11,953 nt of DNA from Streptomyces violaceus (GTDB taxonomy: Bacteria > Actinomycetota > Actinomycetes > Streptomycetales > Streptomycetaceae): contig KL569115.1 in assembly GCA_000715635.1 (NCBI GenBank), forward strand, positions 32,019 to 43,971, given 5' to 3'. The notes beneath the pieces were generated by a model. The model was given only the letters and a program-made list of their open reading frames with translations. It did not search any database and was not told the origin of the DNA. Below are positions 1 through 5,849 of this stretch, one piece after another; within the stretch, counting starts at the first letter, position 1, and the number at the start of each line of letters is the position of its first letter. Both the position numbers and the translations under genes were made by a program.

Positions 1-1380
1 GAGCCGGTCACCGATGTCGCGCAGTCCCGCGAGGTCGTGCACATCGCCGGGCAGCGCGGCCACTTCCGTCACGGCCACCTCGGGGTGGAGCGCGGTGAAG
101 CGGTCACGCGTGCGCTGCTCACGGGAGAGCAGCTGCATGCGTTCGGCGTGCAGCCTCAGCAGGCTTGCCGTGAGCTGGTCGACGGACCGCTTGGTGTCTT
201 CGGCGTTCTCGGCGTCTGCTGCGTCCTCGGTGGGGGAGCCACCCTCGGGAGCCGATGTCGATGCCGTGGCTGAGGTCTGAGCTTGGGTCTGATCTGAGGT
301 CTGAGCTGGGGTTTCGGACGTGGGAGAGGCTGAACTGTCGTATGCGTCGGGGGAGTTACGAAGTCCAGCTTTCCCGCCCTCCTGATCCACAATGCGGGGC
401 TCTTCAAGATTTTCCGCGGCGGCGAGCGCCCGCTCGGCCGACAGCCGCTCGGCCCCGCTGCCGTGGACCCGGTTGAGCACCAGCCCGGCGAGCGGCATGT
501 CCTCCGCGGCCAGGCGCTCCACGAAGTACGCGGCCTCGCGCAGCGCGTCCCGCTCCGGGGCCGCGACCACGAGGAACGCCGTCCCGGGCGCCTGGAGCAG
601 CTTGTACGTCGCGTCCGCTCGCGTGCGGAAGCCTCCGAACGTCGTGTCCATCGCGGACACGAACGTCTGGACGTCCTTGAGGAGCTGTCCGCCGAGCAGC
701 TTGCCGAGGGTGCCGGTCATCATCGACATCCCGACGTTCAGGAATTTCATGCCGGCGCGCCCGCCCAGCTTCGCCGGCGCCGTCAGCAGCCGGATCAGCC
801 GCCCGTCCAGGAACGACCCGAGCCGCTTGGGCGCGTCCAGGAAGTCAAGGGCCGAGCGGGACGGCGGAGTGTCGACGATGATCAGGTCCCACTCGTCCCT
901 GGCCCGCAGCTGCCCGAGCTTCTCCATCGCCATGTACTCCTGCGTGCCCGCGAAGCCCGCCGAGAGCGACTGGTAGAAGGGGTTGCCCAGGATCGCGGCC
1001 GCCCGCTCGGCGTCCGCGTGCACCTCGACGATCTCGTCGAAGGTGCGCTTCATGTCGAGCATCATCGCGTGCAGCTCGCCGCCCGCCGAGTCGTCGATGC
1101 CCTTGACCCGGCGCGGGGTGTTGTCGAGGGAGTCGATGCCCATGGACTGGGCGAGCCGGCGGGCCGGGTCGATGGTGAGGACGACCACCTTGCGGCCCCG
1201 CTCGGCCGCGCGCAGGCCCAGGGCCGCCGCGGTCGTGGTCTTGCCGACCCCGCCCGAGCCGCAGCACACCACGATCCGGGTCTTCGGATCCGCCAGCAGC
1301 GGATCGACGTCGAGCAGGCGCGCGGGGGAGAGACGGGAGCGGGCCGGGTCGTGTGTGTGGGCCGGGTCCGGACGACTCAT
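1..1380 (-). CDS. Get3/ArsA-like ATPase, subunit lacking the signature lysine (3' end beyond left edge)
   Basis: P-loop ATPase of the ArsA/Get3 group, one of an adjacent pair. 460 residues are visible with no stop before the left edge. ATG at 1378-1380 is the first in-frame start. Walker A is CGSGGVGKTT (residues 40-49): S42 replaces the signature lysine, while P-loop K47 remains. Switch I TIDPARRL (69-76) keeps the catalytic-type Asp (D71). Switch II is IIVDTPPSRSALDFL (167-181) and an adenine-contact-like VLNRVHG follows (301-307). Residues about 326-400 are a low-complexity Ser/Thr/Gln/Ala/Glu-rich stretch, followed by a helical C-terminal part containing LHAERMQLLSREQ. The homologous pair in M. 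tuberculosis (Rv3679/Rv3680) has been described as bacterial Get3-like proteins; arsenite transport is unlikely because no ArsB is nearby. Client and membrane target are unknown. It lies 90 nt downstream of its partner, presumably on the same transcript. Family is certain, function uncertain. Confidence 0.93.
   Translation of the reverse strand, partial: MSRPDPAHTHDPARSRLSPARLLDVDPLLADPKTRIVVCCGSGGVGKTTTAAALGLRAAERGRKVVVLTIDPARRLAQSMGIDSLDNTPRRVKGIDDSAGGELHAMMLDMKRTFDEIVEVHADAERAAAILGNPFYQSLSAGFAGTQEYMAMEKLGQLRARDEWDLIIVDTPPSRSALDFLDAPKRLGSFLDGRLIRLLTAPAKLGGRAGMKFLNVGMSMMTGTLGKLLGGQLLKDVQTFVSAMDTTFGGFRTRADATYKLLQAPGTAFLVVAAPERDALREAAYFVERLAAEDMPLAGLVLNRVHGSGAERLSAERALAAAENLEEPRIVDQEGGKAGLRNSPDAYDSSASPTSETPAQTSDQTQAQTSATASTSAPEGGSPTEDAADAENAEDTKRSVDQLTASLLRLHAERMQLLSREQRTRDRFTALHPEVAVTEVAALPGDVHDLAGLRDIGDRL
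270..307. repeat. 14-bp direct repeat in the linker of the left ATPase
   Basis: CTGAGGTCTGAGCT occurs at 270-283 and again at 294-307, a 24-bp period that preserves the frame. It encodes the repeated AQTS units of the Ser/Thr/Gln-rich linker (residues about 359-370). By hand count GC over 241-420 is about 61 percent, below the flanking coding sequence. This fits linker growth by slippage or short duplication. Confidence 0.85.
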
Positions 1381-1448
1381 GACATCCCCTGCTTCCGACT
1401 CATGACCAGTTTCATGACGCCTTGTTCCACGACGGCCTTCATGAACAT
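1377..1448 (-). CDS. Possible 21-23 residue leader peptide between the ATPase genes
   Basis: On the minus strand a short frame opens with ATG at 1446-1448 or 1440-1442. It contains further in-frame ATGs at 1413-1415 and 1401-1403 and ends at TGA 1377-1379, overlapping the ATG of the left ATPase as ATGA. The peptide begins MFMKAVVEQG and ends MSRKQGMS. The overlap would suit translational coupling. There is no convincing Shine-Dalgarno sequence before the first ATG and no known family, so it may be chance. Confidence 0.22.
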   Translation of the reverse strand: MFMKAVVEQGVMKLVMSRKQGMS

Positions 1449-1476
1449 GCCCCGTCCGTGGCGGCACCGCTCATGA
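1377..1476. repeat. Cluster of five TCATGA palindromes between the two ATPase genes
   Basis: TCATGA occurs at 1377, 1400, 1412, 1439 and 1471. The outer two hold the start codon of the left ATPase and the stop codon of the right ATPase. The longer unit CGACTCATGAC is directly repeated at 1373-1383 and 1396-1406, so the start region of the left ATPase appears twice. Each copy offers an ATG on the minus strand, and the middle three share one frame. Confidence 0.85.
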
Positions 1477-2448
1477 CACGCCCTGCTCGCGCAGCTCGCG
1501 GGCCAGCGCGTACAGCCCCGCCAGGTCCATGCCCTCGGCGAACAGCGGCAGTTCGTGCAGCGGCAGGCCCAGCTCGGCGAGCACCGCACGCTGCTCGTGC
1601 TCCAGCGCGTACCGCTCGGCGTACTCATCGGCCTGCGTGAGCAGCGGGTCCACCAGCCGCTCGGCACGCCCGCCGCGCCGTGCCCCGCCGAGCCCGGCGG
1701 ACGACAGCGACCGCGCAACCGTGGAACGCGTGGCCGTCCGGACGAGTTCCAGATCGGTCTCGTCCAACACCTCCGGCCGCACCATGTTCACGATGATCCG
1801 CCCGACCGGCAGCCGCGCCGACCGCAGCTCGGCGATGCCGTCCACGGTCTCCTGGACGGGCATCTCCTCCAGCAGCGTCACCAGGTGCACGGCCGTCTCC
1901 GGCGACTTCAGCACCCGCATCACGGCCTGTGCCTGATTGTGTATCGGGCCGATCTTGGCGAGGCCGGCGACCTCGTCGTTGACGTTGAGGAAGCGCGTGA
2001 TGCGCCCGGTGGGAGGCGCGTCCATGACGACGTAGTCGTAGGTGAACCGCCCGCTGCGCTCCTTGCGCCGCACCGCCTCGCACGCCTTGCCGGTGAGGAG
2101 GACGTCCCTCAGTCCCGGCGCGATGGTGGTGGCGAAGTCGATCGCGCCGAGCTTCTTCAGGGCCCGTCCGGCGCTGCCCAGCTTGTAGAACATCTGGAGG
2201 TAGTCCAGAAGGGCCAGTTCGGGGTCGATGGCCAGCGCGTACACCTCCCCGCCCCCGGGAGCGACGGCGATCTTCCGCTCCTCATAAGGCAGCGCTTCCG
2301 TTTCGAAGAGCTGCGCGATGCCCTGGCGGCCTTCGACCTCGACGAGAAGCGTCCGCTTCCCCTCCGTGGCCAAGGCCAGCGCTAGGGCCGCGGCCACCGT
2401 GGTCTTGCCGGTACCGCCCTTGCCGCTGACGACCTGGAGCCTGCTCAC
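1471..2448 (-). CDS. Get3/ArsA-like ATPase, subunit with signature lysine but no DPA switch I
   Basis: 325-residue P-loop ATPase, first gene of the minus-strand pair. GTG start at 2446-2448; the Walker A begins only 8 residues in, so the start cannot lie much further downstream. Walker A SGKGGTGKTT (8-17) is the deviant ArsA/Get3/MinD form with signature K10 and P-loop K15. Where switch I should carry DPA, the sequence is LLVEVEGRQGIAQLF (34-48), so the catalytic-type Asp is missing. Switch II is VVMDAPPTGRITRFLNV (140-156), close to Get3 DTAPTGHTLRFL. IIVNMVRPE (218-226) resembles the adenine-contact strand. There are no membrane segments. A TAGGCT box ends 7 nt before the GTG, suggesting a leaderless mRNA. 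The downstream partner has the opposite pattern of intact and missing motifs, which points to a heterodimer. Homologous by memory to mycobacterial Rv3679/Rv3680; the biological role is unproven here. Confidence 0.95.
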   Translation of the reverse strand: MSRLQVVSGKGGTGKTTVAAALALALATEGKRTLLVEVEGRQGIAQLFETEALPYEERKIAVAPGGGEVYALAIDPELALLDYLQMFYKLGSAGRALKKLGAIDFATTIAPGLRDVLLTGKACEAVRRKERSGRFTYDYVVMDAPPTGRITRFLNVNDEVAGLAKIGPIHNQAQAVMRVLKSPETAVHLVTLLEEMPVQETVDGIAELRSARLPVGRIIVNMVRPEVLDETDLELVRTATRSTVARSLSSAGLGGARRGGRAERLVDPLLTQADEYAERYALEHEQRAVLAELGLPLHELPLFAEGMDLAGLYALARELREQGVS

Positions 2449-2455
2449 GTATTCG

Positions 2456-2461
2456 AGCCTA
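2456..2461 (-). promoter_or_regulatory. Candidate -10 box for the ATPase pair, leaderless
   Basis: On the minus strand TAGGCT is followed by 7 nt and then the GTG at 2448. This puts the expected transcription start at or next to the start codon. No clear -35 hexamer is visible at 17-19 nt, and no Shine-Dalgarno sequence precedes the GTG. Confidence 0.5.
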
Positions 2462-2491
2462 ACCAGTCCGCGCCCGGGCTACTCCGGAGGC

Positions 2492-2500
2492 TGTGGACAA
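2492..2500 (-). promoter_or_regulatory. Perfect DnaA-box sequence in divergent promoter region
   Basis: The minus strand reads TTGTCCACA, the Streptomyces-preferred DnaA box (known consensus). It lies 43 nt upstream of the GTG at 2448 and 55 nt upstream of the ATG at 2556, between divergent genes. It is a single box, so this is not a replication origin; if bound, it would be a regulatory site. Confidence 0.4.
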
Positions 2501-2542
2501 CCGGCGCCGTGGTCGGCCGCGTGCCCCCTGTCCGCCAGGGGC

Positions 2543-2548
2543 TAGAGT
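2543..2548 (+). promoter_or_regulatory. Candidate -10 box for the DUF4177-RidA genes, leaderless
   Basis: TAGAGT is followed by 7 nt and the ATG at 2556, matching the TANNNT -10 pattern of leaderless Streptomyces transcripts. There is no obvious -35 and no Shine-Dalgarno sequence before the ATG. Confidence 0.5.
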
Positions 2549-2555
2549 CGGCCGC

Positions 2556-2714
2556 ATGACCAAGTGGGAATACTCAACCGTGCCGCTGCTCGTCCACGCC
2601 ACGAAGCAGATTCTGGACACCTGGGGCGAGGACGGCTGGGAGCTCGTCCAGGTCGTGCCCGGGCCGAACAACCCCGAGCAGCTCGTGGCCTACCTGAAGC
2701 GGGAGAAGCAGTAA
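2556..2714 (+). CDS. DUF4177-family small protein
   Basis: 52-residue protein of the DUF4177 type. It starts MTKWEYSTVPLL and carries the core TWGEDGWELVQVVPG (residues about 23-37), ending LKREKQ. The WEY...DGWELVQV pattern is the hallmark of this family, whose molecular function is unknown. A longer frame from GTG 2493 is open, but the ATG at 2556 is preferred: the N-terminus then matches the family and a TAGAGT box lies 7 nt upstream. The stop TAA overlaps the ATG of the RidA-like gene (TAATG), so the two are probably translationally coupled. M. tuberculosis has, from memory, the same pair next to its Get3-like genes (Rv3678A and Rv3678c). There are no signal peptide or membrane segments. 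Confidence 0.88.
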   Translation: MTKWEYSTVPLLVHATKQILDTWGEDGWELVQVVPGPNNPEQLVAYLKREKQ

Positions 2715-3175
2715 TGGGTGCCGTCGAGGCGAAGCTGGCCGAGCTCGGTCTGACCCTGCCCGACGTCGTCCCGCCGCTGGCCGCGTACCAGCCGGCCGTG
2801 CAGACCGGCCCGTACGTCTACACCGCCGGGCAGCTCCCGATGGTGGACGGCAAGCTTCCGGTCACCGGCAAGGTCGGCGCGGAGGTCACCCCGGAGGAGG
2901 CCAAGGAGCTGGCGCGTACGTGTGCGCTGAACGCCCTGGCCGCCGTCAAGTCCGTCGCCGGTGACCTGGACCGCATCGCGCGCGTGGTGAAGGTCGTCGG
3001 CTTCGTGGCCTCGGCCTCGGACTTCACGGGCCAGCCCGCCGTGCTGAACGGCGCGAGCGAGCTGCTCGGCGCGGTCCTCGGCGACAAGGGCGTGCACGCG
3101 CGCAGCGCGGTGGGCGTGGCGGTGCTGCCGCTGGACGCCCCGGTGGAGGTCGAGATCCAGGTGGAGCTCGCGTAA
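2714..3175 (+). CDS. RidA/YjgF-family protein
   Basis: 153-residue cytosolic protein of the RidA (YjgF/UK114) superfamily. Family members of the RidA clade hydrolyse reactive enamine/imine intermediates such as 2-aminoacrylate; other clades have unknown functions. Evidence: TGPYVYTAGQLPMVDGKLP (31-49) is the YjgF strand and turn. HARSAVGVAVLPL (128-140) holds the arginine (R130) aligned with the catalytic Arg105 of E. coli RidA, and VEVEIQVELA closes the fold. It is longer than E. coli RidA (about 128 residues), mainly from an N-terminal helix (EAKLAELGLTLPD), as in an actinobacterial subfamily. ATG at 2714 overlaps the preceding TAA by one base; GGGAG lies 8 nt upstream as ribosome binding site. 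Substrate cannot be assigned. The final codons are duplicated just after the stop. Confidence 0.9.
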   Translation: MGAVEAKLAELGLTLPDVVPPLAAYQPAVQTGPYVYTAGQLPMVDGKLPVTGKVGAEVTPEEAKELARTCALNALAAVKSVAGDLDRIARVVKVVGFVASASDFTGQPAVLNGASELLGAVLGDKGVHARSAVGVAVLPLDAPVEVEIQVELA

Positions 3176-3194
3176 TCCGGGTGGAGCTCGCGTA
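3160..3194 (+). repeat. Tandem duplication of the RidA gene's 3' end
   Basis: GGTGGAGCTCGCGTA occurs at 3160-3174 and 3180-3194, a 20-bp period. The first copy encodes the C-terminal VELA and the beginning of the stop. The second repeats it outside the gene, with TAG instead of TAA. It looks like a recent short tandem duplication. Confidence 0.85.
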
Positions 3195-3207
3195 GAGCCT
3201 CCTCCGC

Positions 3208-3230
3208 GGGCCCGGCCGCGGCACGGGCCC
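3208..3230 (+). terminator. Weak candidate hairpin after the RidA gene
   Basis: GGGCCCG at 3208-3214 can pair with CGGGCCC at 3224-3230 around a 9-nt loop that itself contains the palindrome GCCGCGGC. It sits 32 nt after the stop and before the promoter of the next gene. There is no U tract, and such GC-rich dyads are common at this base composition. Confidence 0.35.
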
Positions 3231-3240
3231 CGAGGGCCAC

Positions 3241-3269
3241 TCGAACATCAGCCCGTCACGGGATAGCCT
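3241..3269 (+). promoter_or_regulatory. Candidate promoter of the first Nudix gene, leaderless
   Basis: TAGCCT at 3264-3269 is followed by exactly 7 nt and the ATG at 3277. A loose -35 candidate TCGAAC (3241-3246) lies 17 nt upstream. No Shine-Dalgarno sequence precedes the ATG. This would make the Nudix-MBL pair independently transcribed from the DUF4177-RidA pair. Confidence 0.45.
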
Positions 3270-3276
3270 CGCGACC

Positions 3277-4155
3277 ATGGCGAACGGTCAGTGGTACCCC
3301 CCGGAATGGCCTGACCGCATCCGCGCACTCGCGGACGGCACGCTCACGCCGGTCACCCCGAAGCGCGCGGCCACCGTCATGCTCCTGAAGGACACCGGCA
3401 CCGGCACCGGTCCCGCTGTCCACATGCTGCGCAGACGCGCCTCCATGGCCTTCGCCGGGGGCGCGTACGCGTATCCGGGCGGCGGCGTCGACCCCCGGGA
3501 CGACGACCACCAGGTCCGCTGGGCGGGCCCCACGCGCGCGTGGTGGGCGGACCGGCTCGGCGTCGACGAGACGGCGGCCCAGGCGATCGTCTGCGCGGCC
3601 GTACGGGAGACGTACGAGGAGGCGGGCGTCCTGCTCGCCGGACCCGCGCCCGACTCGGTCGTCGGCGACACCACCGGTGCCGACTGGGAGGCGGACCGTG
3701 CCGCCCTGGTGGCACGGGACCTCTCCTTCGCGGAGTTCCTGGACCGCCGCGGCCTGGTCCTGCGCTCCGATCTGCTCGGCGCCTGGACCCGCTGGATCAC
3801 CCCGGAGTTCGAGGCCCGCCGCTATGACACCTGGTTCTTCGTGGCCGCCCTTCCCGAGGGGCAGCGCACCCGCAACGTCTCCACCGAGGCGGACCGTACG
3901 GTGTGGATCGCCCCGGGCGAGGCGGCGGCCGGCTACGACAAGGGCGAGCTGCTGATGATGCCGCCGACCATCGCGACCCTGCGCCAGCTGACGCCGTACG
4001 GCACGGCCGCCCGGGCGCTCGCGGACGCCCCGGGGCGTGACCTCACGCCCGTGCTGGCCACCGCCCGCCTCGTGGACGGCGAGATCGTGCTGTCCTGGCC
4101 GGGCCACGACGAGTTCACCAAGCACATCCCGACCACCGGTGGAGCCACCGCATGA
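3277..4155 (+). CDS. NUDT19-like Nudix hydrolase
   Basis: 292-residue Nudix-fold protein. The family cleaves nucleoside-diphosphate-linked compounds (X) with Mg2+. YPGGGVD (66-72) leads into the fold. RETYEEAGVLL (110-120) is the catalytic core, supplying metal-binding Glu residues. Between them lies an insertion with two Trp residues (WW at 89-90), so the usual GX5E start of the Nudix box is displaced and degenerate (Q102 sits where Glu is expected). This layout, and the C-terminal MMPPTIATLRQL motif, resemble the NUDT19 (RP2/CoA-diphosphatase-related) group, which is longer than minimal Nudix enzymes. Substrate is unassigned; a CoA ester is only a guess. ATG at 3277 fits the leaderless promoter. 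The TGA overlaps the next ATG as ATGA, so it is coupled to the metallo-beta-lactamase-fold gene. Confidence 0.9.
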   Translation: MANGQWYPPEWPDRIRALADGTLTPVTPKRAATVMLLKDTGTGTGPAVHMLRRRASMAFAGGAYAYPGGGVDPRDDDHQVRWAGPTRAWWADRLGVDETAAQAIVCAAVRETYEEAGVLLAGPAPDSVVGDTTGADWEADRAALVARDLSFAEFLDRRGLVLRSDLLGAWTRWITPEFEARRYDTWFFVAALPEGQRTRNVSTEADRTVWIAPGEAAAGYDKGELLMMPPTIATLRQLTPYGTAARALADAPGRDLTPVLATARLVDGEIVLSWPGHDEFTKHIPTTGGATA

Positions 4156-4982
4156 CGGACGCAGCAGCCCTTCCCGGCCAGCCTCGGGGCGGTGTCCTCA
4201 CAGGCCCCGCCACTGCGCGGGCCGTCAACGTCCTGGCCCCCAACCCGTCGGCCATGACCCTGGACGGCACGAACACCTGGATCCTCTCCGAGCCCGGCTC
4301 GGACCTGGCCGTGGTGGTCGACCCGGGCCCGCTCGACGACGGACACCTGCGTCATGTCGTCGACACGGCCGAGCAGGCCGGCAAGCGCGTCGCCCTGACG
4401 CTGCTGACCCACGGCCACCCCGACCACGCCGAGGGCGCCGGGCGGTTCGCCGAACTGACCGGCACGCGCGTGCGTGCGCTCGACCCGGCCCTCCGGCTGG
4501 GTGACGAGGGGCTGGCCGCCGGGGACGTGATCACCGTCGGCGGCCTCGAACTGAAGGTCGTACCGACCCCCGGCCACACCGCCGACTCCCTCTCCTTCCA
4601 CCTCCCGGCGGACCAGGCCGTCCTGACCGGCGACACGGTCCTCGGCCGCGGTACGACGGTCGTGGCCCACCCTGACGGCCGCCTCGGCGACTACCTGGAC
4701 TCCCTGCGGCGCCTCAGGTCCCTCGCGGTCGACGACGGCGTCCACATGGTGCTGCCGGGCCACGGACCGGTCCTGGAGGACGCCCAGGGCGTCGTCGAGT
4801 ACTACCTCGCCCACCGGGCCAACCGCCTCGCGCAGGTGGAAACGGCCGTCGAGGACGGCTACCGCACCCCCGCCGAGGTCGTCGCCCACGTCTACGCGGA
4901 CGTGGACCGCACCCTGTGGCCGGCGGCGGAACTGTCGGTGCGGGCGCAGTTGGACTACCTGGAGGAGCACGGGCTCATCTGA
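4152..4982 (+). CDS. LACTB2-like metallo-beta-lactamase-fold hydrolase
   Basis: 276-residue MBL-fold protein. Metal-binding motif HGHPDH (H87, H89, D91, H92), then H142 in PTPGHTADS, D161 in LTGDTVLG and H204 in LPGHGPV, complete the expected two-zinc site. DGTNTW (38-43) and VVVDPGP (54-60) are typical of the LACTB2/glyoxalase-II-like branch. Residues about 238-276 (TPAEVVAHVY...DYLEEHGLI) fit the C-terminal winged-helix domain seen in LACTB2. Human LACTB2 is an endoribonuclease, so an RNA substrate is possible, but hydrolysis of another ester cannot be excluded. The ATG overlaps the Nudix stop by 4 nt. M. tuberculosis Rv3677c, divergent to crp's other side, appears to be the equivalent (memory). 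It is followed by a strong hairpin at 5021-5068. Confidence 0.92.
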   Translation: MTDAAALPGQPRGGVLTGPATARAVNVLAPNPSAMTLDGTNTWILSEPGSDLAVVVDPGPLDDGHLRHVVDTAEQAGKRVALTLLTHGHPDHAEGAGRFAELTGTRVRALDPALRLGDEGLAAGDVITVGGLELKVVPTPGHTADSLSFHLPADQAVLTGDTVLGRGTTVVAHPDGRLGDYLDSLRRLRSLAVDDGVHMVLPGHGPVLEDAQGVVEYYLAHRANRLAQVETAVEDGYRTPAEVVAHVYADVDRTLWPAAELSVRAQLDYLEEHGLI

Positions 4983-5020
4983 CCGTGCCCGTGGAGGACC
5001 TGGAGGACCGACGTGGCCGT

Positions 5021-5068
5021 GTACGACGTCGGGCCCTGTCTCGCAGGAGACAGGGCCCGATGACGTAC
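5021..5068. terminator. Bidirectional hairpin between converging MBL and crp genes
   Basis: Arms 5021-5042 and 5047-5068 pair over 22 positions around the 4-nt loop GCAG. The inner 13 bp (CGGGCCCTGTCTC with GAGACAGGGCCCG) are perfect. Outside them are one G-T wobble and one A-A mismatch. It lies 38 nt after the MBL stop and 18 nt beyond the crp stop, so it can serve both converging units. There is no U tract on either side, as is common in Streptomyces. Confidence 0.85.
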
Positions 5069-5086
5069 GGCACGCGCGTGTGCGCG

Positions 5087-5761
5087 TCAGCGCGAGCGCT
5101 TGGCGAGGCGTTCCACGTCCAGCAGGATCACCGCGCGGGCCTCCAGGCGCAGCCAGCCGCGCTGGGCGAAGTCCGCCAGCGCCTTGTTGACCGTCTCGCG
5201 GGACGCGCCGACCAGCTGGGCCAGCTCCTCCTGCGTGAGGTCGTGGACGACGTGGATGCCCTCCTCGGACTGCACGCCGAACCGGCGGGACAGGTCCAGC
5301 AGGGCGCGGGCGACGCGGCCCGGGACGTCCGAGAAGACGAGGTCGGACATCGCGTCGTTGGTCTTGCGCAGCCGGCGGGCGACAGCGCGCAGAAGCGCCG
5401 TGGCCACCTCGGGGCGGGCGTTCAGCCAGGGCTGGAGATCGCCGTGGCCGAGACCGAGCAGCTTGACCTCGGTCAGTGCGGAGGCCGTCGCGGTGCGCGG
5501 GCCCGGGTCGAAGAGCGACAGCTCGCCGATGAGCTCGCCGGGGCCGACCACGGCCAGCATGTTCTCGCGGCCGTCCGGGGACGTGCGGTGGAGCTTGACC
5601 TTGCCTTCCGTGACCACATACAGGCGGTCGCCGGGGTCCCCCTCGTGGAACAGCGAGTCGCCGCGCGCGAGGGTCACCTCACTCATGGAGGCGCGGAGCT
5701 CCGTGGCCTGCTCGTCATCGAGCGCCGCGAAGAGCGGGTTGCGCCGCAGAACGTCGTCCAC
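5087..5761 (-). CDS. crp: Crp, cAMP-receptor-type transcription regulator
   Basis: 224-residue CRP/FNR-family regulator, the same length as M. tuberculosis Rv3676. The N-terminal cyclic-nucleotide domain (about 1-115) contains the phosphate-binding cassette GELSLFDPGPRTATA (79-93), with G79, E80, R89 and T90 as the expected cAMP contacts. A dimer helix (about 116-144) follows. The C-terminal winged helix has recognition helix GASRETVNKALADF (185-198). No Fe-S cysteines are present, so it is not FNR. GTG start at 5759-5761 is fixed by an excellent Shine-Dalgarno sequence, AAGGAGAG, 5 nt upstream. In S. coelicolor this protein (SCO3571) is known to affect germination, development and antibiotic production. 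The long palindrome-rich upstream region includes a Crp-like site, so autoregulation is likely. It is convergent with the MBL gene and divergent from nth. Confidence 0.96.
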   Translation of the reverse strand: MDDVLRRNPLFAALDDEQATELRASMSEVTLARGDSLFHEGDPGDRLYVVTEGKVKLHRTSPDGRENMLAVVGPGELIGELSLFDPGPRTATASALTEVKLLGLGHGDLQPWLNARPEVATALLRAVARRLRKTNDAMSDLVFSDVPGRVARALLDLSRRFGVQSEEGIHVVHDLTQEELAQLVGASRETVNKALADFAQRGWLRLEARAVILLDVERLAKRSR

Positions 5762-5766
5762 GAGTT

Positions 5767-5774
5767 CTCTCCTT
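5767..5774 (-). promoter_or_regulatory. Ribosome binding site of crp
   Basis: On the minus strand AAGGAGAG ends 5 nt before the GTG at 5761. It is a near-perfect Shine-Dalgarno sequence that fixes the GTG start and contrasts with the leaderless-looking neighbours. Confidence 0.85.
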
Positions 5775-5787
5775 GTCGACCTGCTCA

Positions 5788-5827
5788 GGGGACCTGGATC
5801 CCCCTTGTATCAAGGCACCGTGGTGCC
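5788..5827. promoter_or_regulatory. Stacked palindromes in the crp leader
   Basis: Three short perfect dyads lie side by side: GGGGA (5788-5792) with TCCCC (5799-5803), CCTTG (5803-5807) with CAAGG (5811-5815), and GGCACC (5814-5819) with GGTGCC (5822-5827). If transcription of crp starts upstream of them they would form adjacent, partly competing hairpins in the 5' leader; otherwise they may be operator DNA. Confidence 0.4.
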
Positions 5828-5849
5828 CATTTTGCCGGACGGTCCAAAC

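Noticed and set aside
845..1267. 140-codon minus-strand frame inside the left ATPase
   Set aside because: It is an out-of-frame shadow. The true frame holds Walker A and the switch motifs and runs off the left edge.
1..2448. Arsenite-resistance operon because of ArsA similarity
   Set aside because: There is no arsB, arsR or arsC, each ATPase has a single nucleotide domain, and context matches the Get3-like pair of mycobacteria.
2492..2500. Replication origin suggested by the DnaA box
   Set aside because: There is only one box, with no dnaA or dnaN and no AT-rich unwinding region.
3933..4970. 345-codon minus-strand frame opposite the MBL gene
   Set aside because: The plus-strand frame carries all metal ligands of the MBL fold. 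The antisense product is low-complexity Val/Gly/Arg-rich without motifs.
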